A stretch of DNA of 18,456 nucleotides from Anaeromonas sp052088025 (lineage in GTDB: Bacteria; Bacillota; Clostridia; Tissierellales; SIT17): positions 1 through 18,456 of the forward strand of contig NZ_JBQCYD010000047.1 in assembly GCF_052088025.1 (NCBI RefSeq), read 5' to 3'. Positions within the stretch are counted from its first letter, which is position 1. Each line of letters starts with the position of its first letter. Under the pieces are notes generated by a model that saw nothing but the letters and a program-made list of their open reading frames with translations, was not told the origin of the DNA and made no database searches. Shown here one piece after another: positions 8,486-14,105 of the stretch. The position numbers were made by a program, and so were the translations under genes.

Positions 8486-9010
8486 TTAATATTCTTCTAT
8501 TTCCATACTATCATATATTGATTCTATAAAATCCATATCGATTTCATTATTTACAACTTTATAAACTCTATATTCATCATTTTGTTCTATTTTAGTTATA
8601 TTTCTTTCTTTATCTTCACTTTCAATTATATATCCTAAATACAAAGTAATATATTTTTCATTTAAAACCTTTATACCCAGCCTTCCAGAATTAGAGGTAG
8701 ATATACTTATATCAATATTATCTTCCCATTCATAATATTGTTTATCTGCATTTCTTCTTTTATATTCTAATTTTTTCAAGTAATCTAATAGCTCTTTTAT
8801 CTTTTTAGATTCATCACTTTTACCTATATATCCATTTTCTCTATGTATACTCATGTCAGTAAATTCAATATCATCATAATATTTAAGTGCTATTTCATCA
8901 AAATTTTGCACCTTGAAAAATTCAGTTACTCCATCATAGTTTAAAAAATCATTATATATAAATAATGATAACCATAAAATTATAAGAATAAAAAAACTCT
9001 TTTTACCCAT
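8486..9010 (-). CDS. Unknown membrane-anchored or exported protein
   Basis: I do not recognise this 174-residue protein. Residues 5-20 (SFFILIILWLSLFIYN) form one hydrophobic segment behind a short basic start, so it is probably a signal anchor or uncleaved signal peptide with the rest outside the membrane. There is no lipobox cysteine. The remainder is charged and soluble, rich in Asp, Glu, Lys and Tyr, with a predicted mix of helix (SKKIKELLDYLKKLEYKRR, about 68-86) and strands such as IDISIST and YITLYLGYII. The ATG is preceded by AGAGGGGG. It has its own promoter and terminator and so is a single-gene unit between the copper region and pcrA. Nothing in it points to metal binding; its role is unknown. 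Confidence 0.8.
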   Translation of the reverse strand: MGKKSFFILIILWLSLFIYNDFLNYDGVTEFFKVQNFDEIALKYYDDIEFTDMSIHRENGYIGKSDESKKIKELLDYLKKLEYKRRNADKQYYEWEDNIDISISTSNSGRLGIKVLNEKYITLYLGYIIESEDKERNITKIEQNDEYRVYKVVNNEIDMDFIESIYDSMEIEEY

Positions 9011-9031
9011 ATAAATCCCCCTCTAATAAAT

Positions 9032-9060
9032 ATTATATAGGAAAATAAGTGATATTTGAA
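9032..9060 (-). promoter_or_regulatory. Sigma-A-type promoter of the 8486-9010 gene
   Basis: TTCAAA (9055-9060) and a perfect TATAAT (9032-9037) are spaced 17 bp apart on the minus strand, about 22 bp ahead of the ATG. The -10 block and its upstream spacer (9031-9050) are nearly identical to the corresponding part of the pcrA promoter. Confidence 0.6.
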
Positions 9061-9076
9061 GGAATATAATAATAAA

Positions 9077-9116
9077 AAATCATGGATAAGTATTTTAAAA
9101 TACTTATCCATGATTT
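9077..9116 (-). terminator. Terminator after the Met-rich protein gene
   Basis: This is a perfect 40-bp palindrome (half AAATCATGGATAAGTATTTT), 20 bp beyond the stop codon. On the minus strand it is followed by TTTATTATTATATTCC, which suits intrinsic termination. Being symmetric, it could also work on the other strand. Confidence 0.8.
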
Positions 9117-9136
9117 AAATATTTATTTTCTTTTTA

Positions 9137-9604
9137 TTACCATCTACTTCCATGCATTCCATTTCCACCGTTCATACCATTTCTATATCCATCATCTCCA
9201 TGCATATAATTATGCATTTCTACCATATCTTCTCTATCTATATTCTCCATCATTCTTCCCATATATTCATATCCATTTTCATTCATTATATCTATCATAT
9301 TATCATAATCTTCATCTGATATATTATTCATATAATCAGTCATAGCATCATAATCATTGTTTTCCATATGTTCTGCTGCATCATCATATCCATTTTCATT
9401 CATTATATCTATCATCTCTTTATATTCATTATCTCTATCGTTATCATTATTTCTATCCATATCTCTATCTTCCACTTTAGCTTCATCATAAGTTGTAGGA
9501 TTAATATTTTTTTCTTCTTTATCTGTATTTGCTCCAAAAGCTACTCCTCCTGCTATTAGTGATACTATTAATGCTCCTGATATAATTATTTTATTCTTTT
9601 TCAA
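9137..9604 (-). CDS. Exported Met- and Asp/Asn-rich repeat protein, probable extracytoplasmic copper binder
   Basis: This 155-residue protein has a clear signal peptide (basic MKKNK, hydrophobic 6-22, likely cleavage near residue 24-25). The mature part has 16 methionines, many Asp and Asn, and no cysteine. Residues 61-99 and 100-138 form a 39-residue tandem repeat sharing MIDIMNENGY, and the tail is Gly/Met/His (GNGMHGSRW). The start is TTG with AAGGAGA at good spacing; no ATG fits. Methionine-rich exported proteins beside copper ATPases often bind Cu+, and that is the inferred role. I cannot name a family. Its promoter carries the same 20-bp direct-repeat block as the SHOCT/DUF302 unit upstream, which argues for shared control, and it has its own terminator. 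Confidence 0.85.
   Translation of the reverse strand: MKKNKIIISGALIVSLIAGGVAFGANTDKEEKNINPTTYDEAKVEDRDMDRNNDNDRDNEYKEMIDIMNENGYDDAAEHMENNDYDAMTDYMNNISDEDYDNMIDIMNENGYEYMGRMMENIDREDMVEMHNYMHGDDGYRNGMNGGNGMHGSRW
9267..9415 (-). repeat. 32-bp exact direct repeat inside the Met-rich gene
   Basis: The same 32 bases occur at 9267-9298 and at 9384-9415, 117 bp (39 codons) apart. They encode the shared MIDIMNENGY core of the two protein repeats. Exact identity at DNA level points to a recent duplication or gene-internal homogenisation. Confidence 0.9.
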
Positions 9605-9637
9605 TTAACACACTCTCCTTTTCTTTTCTTTAATTAC

Positions 9638-9674
9638 ATTATAAAATATAAATTTGAAGAAATTATGAAGAAAT
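9638..9674 (-). promoter_or_regulatory. Promoter with direct-repeat activator site, Met-rich gene
   Basis: On the minus strand TTTCTTCATAA is followed directly by TTTCTTCAAAT, an 11-bp direct repeat (about 9653-9674), then 9 bp and a perfect TATAAT (9638-9643). The site occupies the -35 region, where no good -35 hexamer exists. This is the layout of a promoter activated by an OmpR/PhoB-type response regulator. Bases 9650-9669 are identical to 10698-10717. Confidence 0.6.
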
Positions 9675-9680
9675 AAAAAA

Positions 9681-9711
9681 GACTAGCTAGAATTTTAAAT
9701 TCTAAATAGTC
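9681..9711 (-). terminator. Terminator after the DUF302 gene
   Basis: The stem GACTA/TAGTC plus TAGAATT/AATTCTA, broken by a 2x2 internal loop, is followed on the minus strand by TTTTTTATTTC. It lies 20 bp beyond the DUF302 stop codon and closes the SHOCT-SHOCT-DUF302 unit. Confidence 0.8.
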
Positions 9712-9731
9712 CTTTTACTCATTTCTTTCAT

Positions 9732-10121
9732 TTAAATTGAAGCTTCAATTGCAGACTTAAGAGTCCCAGCAACTCCTTTTGCAACTTCTTTTAATTCTTC
9801 TTCATCAAATAATCCTATTAAAGTCTCTGGATTTGTCATTCCTATATATGTTTTATCATCTTCTCTTCTTACTACCATTTTACAAGGTAGTACATATCCT
9901 ATGTGAATATTTTTCTCTAATACTTCTTTTGCTTGTTTTGGATTACACACTTCAAGTACTACAAAATCATTTTCAAATTCTAATCCTTTTTCTTCAAGCT
10001 TATCTTTAAAATTAAGCTCCCACAATACTCCAAAGCTATCTTTTTTTAAATTTTTCTTTAAAGATTTAATTGCCTCATCTAAACTCTTTTCTGTGCTTTT
10101 TTCAAAAACTATATCCATCAT
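9732..10121 (-). CDS. DUF302 family protein
   Basis: This 129-residue cytoplasmic protein matches the DUF302 family. Recognisable marks are the N-terminal repeat-type helix (SLDEAIKSLKKNLKK), FGVLWELNFKDKLEEKG, and the core EVCNPKQAKEVLEKN...GYVLPCKMVV, with cysteines C59 and C80. DUF302 proteins have no agreed biochemical function but often occur beside heavy-metal and copper resistance genes; the two conserved cysteines would allow metal or redox chemistry, which is inference. The start is one of two adjacent ATGs behind AAGGAGG. It follows the second SHOCT gene by 35 bp and is the last gene before a good terminator. Length is typical of a single-domain member. Confidence 0.88.
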   Translation of the reverse strand: MMDIVFEKSTEKSLDEAIKSLKKNLKKDSFGVLWELNFKDKLEEKGLEFENDFVVLEVCNPKQAKEVLEKNIHIGYVLPCKMVVRREDDKTYIGMTNPETLIGLFDEEELKEVAKGVAGTLKSAIEASI

Positions 10122-10156
10122 TTTTACCTCCTTATATTTTAATACTATCTTATTGC

Positions 10157-10417
10157 CTATTTTAAATTCTTTAATCTAGTTTTATATTCTTCTTCTGATA
10201 TTTCACCCTTTGCATATCTTTCTTTTAATATGTCAGTTGCCCTGTTTGAACTTGAATTATTGTTGCCTGAAGAATTCTTTATAAACATTCTAGCAAGTAC
10301 TATCACTACTGCAACTATTATTAGTAATTTTACTATGTCATATACAATGAACCATCCACTCATGCGAGATCCAAAATTCATCATATCATTCCATCCAGTA
10401 TCCATAAATCCATGCAT
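10157..10417 (-). CDS. Small SHOCT-domain membrane protein (second copy)
   Basis: This is an 86-residue protein with a Met-rich N terminus (MHGFMDTGWNDMMNFGSRM), one membrane helix at about 22-46, a Ser/Asn linker, and a C-terminal SHOCT motif (ILKERYAKGEISEEEYKTRL, 63-82). SHOCT is a short C-terminal helical domain, thought to mediate oligomerisation, common in small membrane proteins. The gene starts 11 bp after its upstream paralogue behind GGGGGAGAG. The cluster suggests a role in copper stress, perhaps with the methionines and the single His of the N terminus facing outward; this is inferred. Confidence 0.87.
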   Translation of the reverse strand: MHGFMDTGWNDMMNFGSRMSGWFIVYDIVKLLIIVAVVIVLARMFIKNSSGNNNSSSNRATDILKERYAKGEISEEEYKTRLKNLK

Positions 10418-10428
10418 TTACTCTCCCC

Positions 10429-10656
10429 CTATTCTTTTAATATTTTCTTCTTCCTATTATATTCTTCCTCATCTATTTCGCCTCTTGCATATCTTTCGTT
10501 TAATATATCAAGTGGATTGCTTTTTCTATACGAATTACTAGTATTTGAATTGTTATTTTCATTGAAATACTTTATAAGAAAATATCCAATTATTATAACT
10601 ATTATTAATCCCAAGATTCCACCTCCTCCAAACATTTCATATCCGCCATGCATCAT
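10429..10656 (-). CDS. Small SHOCT-domain membrane protein (first copy)
   Basis: This 75-residue protein has an N terminus MMHGGYEMFGGGG, one membrane helix at about 13-30, an Asn/Ser linker and a SHOCT motif (ILNERYARGEIDEEEYNRKK, 51-70). The SHOCT part is close to that of the next gene, so the two are likely duplicates, while the N termini differ. AGAGGAG lies just ahead of a double ATG. It is the first gene of the SHOCT-SHOCT-DUF302 unit and sits behind the direct-repeat promoter shared with the Met-rich gene. Function is unknown; copper-linked by context. Confidence 0.87.
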   Translation of the reverse strand: MMHGGYEMFGGGGILGLIIVIIIGYFLIKYFNENNNSNTSNSYRKSNPLDILNERYARGEIDEEEYNRKKKILKE

Positions 10657-10685
10657 ATTATCAACTCCTCTTAATTCCTATATTC

Positions 10686-10717
10686 ATTATAATGCTTAAA
10701 TTTGAAGAAATTATGAA
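10686..10717 (-). promoter_or_regulatory. Promoter with direct-repeat activator site, SHOCT-DUF302 unit
   Basis: The block TTCATAATTTCTTCAAA (two TTCA cores 11 bp apart) lies 9 bp upstream of a perfect TATAAT (10686-10691). Bases 10698-10717 are identical to 9650-9669, with the same 9-bp distance to the same -10. The block overlaps the stop codon of the methyltransferase gene (10711-10713), so it arose or was kept across a gene boundary. Confidence 0.6.
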
Positions 10718-11343
10718 TTTGATTTATTATTTCTTATTTCTATTAATTTTACTATATCACTCCATACATCTTGATATTCAATGTATTCTTCTTTAAATCC
10801 AGCTATTTTTAAATTATCTATAGTTTCTCTATTAATATTTGCTCCCCAAATATTTAAGGGTATAAAATTAACTATATCCATGAATTTACCTACTACTTCA
10901 TTCTCACTTCTCATATGTTCAAGCATTATTATTTTTCCATTATCTTTACAAACTCTTCTAATTTCTTCTAATCCTTTAATAGGATCTGGAACTGAGCAAA
11001 ATACACAAGATGTAAGGACTGTATCAAATGTATTATCGGGAAATTCCATGTTTTGTGCATCCATTTCTATTAATTTTATATTTTCTTTATTTTTAATTTT
11101 TTCTCTTGCTTTTTCAAGCATGTTTTTGCTAAAATCTATTCCTATAATATCTAAGGTATCAGGATAATATATTAAATTTTTCCCTGTACCTACTCCCACT
11201 TCAAGTATTTTTTCTCCTTCTATTCTTTCAATTAGCTTTTCTCTCCACTTACCCATAGCCATATTTTCCATTGGACTCTCTATTAGGTCATATATTTTTG
11301 ATACTCTGTTGTATCTATTTTTAATTTTTTCATTATTATTCAT
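10711..11343 (-). CDS. Class I SAM-dependent methyltransferase (UbiE-like), substrate unknown
   Basis: This 210-residue protein has the Rossmann-type methyltransferase motifs: motif I LEVGVGTG (47-54), the acidic residue at D70 (IIGIDFS), DAQNMEF (95-101), FDTVLTSCVFCSVPDP (106-121) and KIIMLEHMRSE (137-147). It resembles the UbiE/COQ5 group in outline, but a quinone role is not shown. The closing NINRETIDNLKIAGF segment is typical of a lineage of small-molecule methyltransferases. Cysteines C113 and C116 lie in the post-motif region. A GAGGTGG precedes the ATG. It lies between a terminator after the DUF305 gene and the SHOCT promoter, and no terminator follows it, so read-through into the SHOCT genes is possible. 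Its place in a copper cluster is not explained by any known pathway. Confidence 0.88.
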   Translation of the reverse strand: MNNNEKIKNRYNRVSKIYDLIESPMENMAMGKWREKLIERIEGEKILEVGVGTGKNLIYYPDTLDIIGIDFSKNMLEKAREKIKNKENIKLIEMDAQNMEFPDNTFDTVLTSCVFCSVPDPIKGLEEIRRVCKDNGKIIMLEHMRSENEVVGKFMDIVNFIPLNIWGANINRETIDNLKIAGFKEEYIEYQDVWSDIVKLIEIRNNKSNS

Positions 11344-11379
11344 TTATCCACCTCTTATATTCATAGCCTAAAGTTTTAA

Positions 11380-11427
11380 AATACAAAAGCTATCTAGACT
11401 CTTTTTATGCCTGATAGCTTTTGTATT
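11380..11427 (-). terminator. Terminator after the DUF305 gene
   Basis: A perfect 15-bp stem (AATACAAAAGCTATC and its complement) encloses an 18-base loop and is followed on the minus strand by TTTAAAACTTT. It begins 5 bp after the DUF305 stop codon. Confidence 0.75.
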
Positions 11428-11432
11428 ATGAT

Positions 11433-11882
11433 TTAATCTTCAAGATCTTCTATTAATTTTTTCATTTCTTTTATTTCTTTTTTCTGAGCCTTGATTATAT
11501 CATCTGCGAGTTTTCTAACTCTAGGATCTGATATATTTGCTCTTTCACTTGTAAGTATTGCTATAGAATGATGAGGTATCATACCTTCCATATAATCTAC
11601 ATCGTCTATTGTCGTTTGATTTCTCATTAAAGCAAAAGATGATGCAAATACTAATACACTTACTGCTACAATAGCTATATTGATTTTTTTGTTTTTTAAC
11701 ATATGTAGCATAAATCCTAACATTATAACAGCCATTACACAGGTTGAAAGTATTGTCATGTATAATCTCATTTCACTGAAAAAAATATGATTTAATTCAT
11801 AAGTATTAAAATGCATTACCATATACATAAATATAGCAGAAGTTGCAATCATTCCAAAAAACTTATAATAACCTTTACTCAT
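11433..11882 (-). CDS. DUF305 domain membrane protein
   Basis: This 149-residue protein has three membrane helices (about 8-24, 41-62 and 68-86) followed by a C-terminal DUF305 segment: YMEGMIPHHSIAILTSERA (97-115), then PRVRKLADDIIKAQKKEIKEM. The Met-x-x-His-His signature (M101, H104, H105) is the family's likely metal site, and DUF305 proteins are repeatedly found in copper resistance loci; direct copper binding here is inference. I start at ATG 11882, 8 nt after AAGGAG, instead of an in-frame GTG at 11891 that lies inside that ribosome site. Only half of a classical duplicated DUF305 is present, as in other membrane-anchored versions. It follows copB by 76 bp with a promoter candidate between. 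Confidence 0.88.
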   Translation of the reverse strand: MSKGYYKFFGMIATSAIFMYMVMHFNTYELNHIFFSEMRLYMTILSTCVMAVIMLGFMLHMLKNKKINIAIVAVSVLVFASSFALMRNQTTIDDVDYMEGMIPHHSIAILTSERANISDPRVRKLADDIIKAQKKEIKEMKKLIEDLED

Positions 11883-11916
11883 CTTTAGCACTCCTTTTAT
11901 TTTTATCTTATTTCAA

Positions 11917-11946
11917 ATTATACCCTGGTGTTTTTTTGTTATTCAA
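11917..11946 (-). promoter_or_regulatory. Candidate promoter of the DUF305 gene
   Basis: TTGAAT (11941-11946) and a perfect TATAAT (11917-11922) are 18 bp apart on the minus strand. The spacer holds an imperfect inverted repeat CACCAGGGTA next to the -10, which could bind a repressor; that is speculative. No terminator is visible after copB, so both read-through and separate initiation are possible. Confidence 0.45.
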
Positions 11947-11958
11947 AAAAATGTCTCA

Positions 11959-13998
11959 CTATTCTACTTTAAGAAGTTTTGCATTTATTGCTACTACTAT
12001 TGTACTTATTGACATAAGTACTGCACCTACTGCGGGAGAAATCACTATTCCAATGCTATATAATACTCCTGCAGCAAGTGGAATTGCAAATACATTGTAT
12101 CCCGTTGCCCATATGAGATTTTGAATCATTTTCCTATAGGTAGCTTTTCCAAAGTCAATTAAAGTTACTACATCTTGTGGATTAGAATTTACAAGTATTA
12201 TATCTGCAGTTTCAGCTGCTACATCAGTTCCTGAACCAATAGCAATTCCTACATCAGCTTGGGCGAGTGCCGGCGCATCATTTACTCCATCTCCAGTCAT
12301 TGCGACGAACCTACCTTCTGATTGTAATTCTTTTATTTTTTCTTGTTTTTGATCAGGTAATACTTCTGCAAAATATCCATCTAGTCCTAATTCTTCAGAT
12401 ACTTGTTTGGCTGTTTTTTCATTATCACCTGTAAGCATCCATGTTTTAATTCCTTCTTCTTTAAGTCTCTTTATTGCATCATAAGATTCTTCTCTTATTC
12501 TATCTGAAAGTCCTATTGCTGCAATTAATTTACCACCAACAAGTAAAAATACATCAGTTGATACACCATGTGCAGGAAGCTCTTTTGGCACCTTGATATT
12601 TTCTTCCCTTAAATATCCAGGGCTTACTACCATAACATCTTTATCATCTATCTTTCCTTCTACACCCTTTCCTTTTATAGCCTGAAAATCATCCATTTCT
12701 AAAATAGATAAATTCATTTCTTCTAATCTTTCCATTATACCTGTTGCAATCGGATGTTCAGAATTATTTTCTAAAGTTGCTGCCATTTCTATCACTTTTT
12801 CTTCTGTATACTCATCATCAAACACTTCTATAAAATTAACTCCAAACTCTCCATGAGTTAATGTACCAGTTTTATCAAATACTAAAGTATCAATTTTTCT
12901 TGAGTTTTCAAATTGTGTCCTATTTCTTATAAGCAAACCATTTTTAGCAGATTGTGCTGTAGATGTAGCTACCACTAATGGCATTGCAAGACCTAATGCA
13001 TGGGGGCATGCAATAACCATAACTGTAGCCATTCTTGCTATTGCAAATGTGAAATCTCCAGTTATTAAATACCAAATGATAAGGGTAGCAAATCCAACTG
13101 TAAGAGTTATAATTGTCAGCCAAAAAGCTGCTCTATCTGCTAAGTTTTGAGTTTTAGATTTAGATTCTTGAGCACGCTCTACCATATCAATTACTTTTGA
13201 TAAATATGTGTCTTTACCAATATTTTTAACTTCAACTTCTAATGATCCATCTTTATTTATTGAACCACCTATTAATTTATCTCCTTTGCTCTTCTCTACA
13301 GGCTTTGATTCTCCTGTTAACATTGATTCGTTTATATAGCTACTTCCCTTTACAATAATTCCATCTGCAGGTATTTTTTCTCCTGGCTTTATTAGTATTT
13401 TATCTTCTGATTTAAGTTCACTTATATCCACCTCTACTACATCTCCATCTTTAAATAAATGGGCTGTATTTGGCATAAGTTCTGCTAGCTTATCAAGTGC
13501 ACTTGATGCACTCATTACAGCTCTCATTTCTATCCAATGACCTAGTAGCATAATATCAATAAGGGTAGCAAGTTCCCAGAAAAAGTCGCTTCCTTCTAAG
13601 CCAAATACTGTGGCTGTACTGTAGAAGTAAGCTACTGAAATTGCCATAGCTATTAGAGTCATCATACCTGGCTTTTTTTCTTTTAATTCATCTTTAAGTC
13701 CTGTTAAAAATGGCCATCCACCATAGAAATATATAAATGTGGATAGTGCAAACAATACATATCCATCACCAGTAAATTCTATACTAAAATTAAACCACTC
13801 TTGTATCATTGGTGAAAGTATAAGTATAGGAATTGTAACAATTAGTGATATGAAAAATCTTCTTTTAAAATCTTTTATCATCATTTCATGATGGTTGTGA
13901 TGGTCCTGTCCATCGTGATCTTCATGTCCCTCATTAGATTCATGATTTTCATGTCCTTTATGTTTTTCATGCCTATCGTGATAATCTTTTTTACTCAT
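11959..13998 (-). CDS. copB: Copper-translocating P-type ATPase, CPH class (CopB-like)
   Basis: This is a P1B-type ATPase that exports copper, driven by ATP. Its 679 residues open with a His-rich stretch carrying 11 histidines in residues 7-37 and no HMA domain. Then follow membrane helices from about 48, the actuator TGES (228-231), the transmembrane metal motif CPH (331-333), the phosphorylated aspartate D375 in DKTGT, the SEHP nucleotide-site His (H415), GDGVND (569-574) and the closing MSISTIVVAINAK. CPH with a His-rich N terminus marks the CopB (P1B-3) class, reported to carry Cu2+ or Cu+. AAGGAG precedes the ATG. It complements CopA further upstream, which has CPC and HMA domains. All catalytic residues are intact. 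Confidence 0.95.
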   Translation of the reverse strand: MSKKDYHDRHEKHKGHENHESNEGHEDHDGQDHHNHHEMMIKDFKRRFFISLIVTIPILILSPMIQEWFNFSIEFTGDGYVLFALSTFIYFYGGWPFLTGLKDELKEKKPGMMTLIAMAISVAYFYSTATVFGLEGSDFFWELATLIDIMLLGHWIEMRAVMSASSALDKLAELMPNTAHLFKDGDVVEVDISELKSEDKILIKPGEKIPADGIIVKGSSYINESMLTGESKPVEKSKGDKLIGGSINKDGSLEVEVKNIGKDTYLSKVIDMVERAQESKSKTQNLADRAAFWLTIITLTVGFATLIIWYLITGDFTFAIARMATVMVIACPHALGLAMPLVVATSTAQSAKNGLLIRNRTQFENSRKIDTLVFDKTGTLTHGEFGVNFIEVFDDEYTEEKVIEMAATLENNSEHPIATGIMERLEEMNLSILEMDDFQAIKGKGVEGKIDDKDVMVVSPGYLREENIKVPKELPAHGVSTDVFLLVGGKLIAAIGLSDRIREESYDAIKRLKEEGIKTWMLTGDNEKTAKQVSEELGLDGYFAEVLPDQKQEKIKELQSEGRFVAMTGDGVNDAPALAQADVGIAIGSGTDVAAETADIILVNSNPQDVVTLIDFGKATYRKMIQNLIWATGYNVFAIPLAAGVLYSIGIVISPAVGAVLMSISTIVVAINAKLLKVE

Positions 13999-14016
13999 TA
14001 AAAAAACTCCTTCTAA

Positions 14017-14045
14017 TTTATATTTATTAATAATATACCCTTCAA
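14017..14045 (-). promoter_or_regulatory. Candidate promoter of copB
   Basis: TTGAAG (14040-14045) and TATAAA (14017-14022) are 17 bp apart on the minus strand, in the gap between the beta-propeller terminator and copB. The gap has no copy of the 11-bp direct repeat found at the SHOCT and Met-rich promoters. Confidence 0.4.
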
Positions 14046-14068
14046 TTTTTAATTTATATAAGTTTTTA

Positions 14069-14102
14069 AAAAATACTTTTCCAAATTTGGAAAAGTATTT
14101 TT
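14069..14102 (-). terminator. Terminator closing the copA operon
   Basis: A perfect 34-bp palindrome (half AAAAATACTTTTCCAAA) lies 4 bp beyond the stop of the beta-propeller gene. The descending arm ends in a T-run on the minus strand and continues into TTTAAAAACTT. Confidence 0.75.
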
Positions 14103-14105
14103 CTC

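Noticed and set aside
9082..9345. Plus-strand frame rich in Tyr, His and Phe
   Set aside because: It is the antisense of the Met/Asn/Asp-rich gene and its terminator, with no ribosome site.
11883..11891. GTG start for the DUF305 gene
   Set aside because: It lies directly against AAGGAG, too close for initiation; the ATG at 11882 is 8 nt downstream.
11918..11931. Possible CsoR-like operator TACCCTGGTG in the DUF305 promoter
   Set aside because: It is short, imperfect, and has no second copy at copA or copB. I also noticed no CopY-type TACAnnTGTA box at the copper promoters, though I did not search every position by program.
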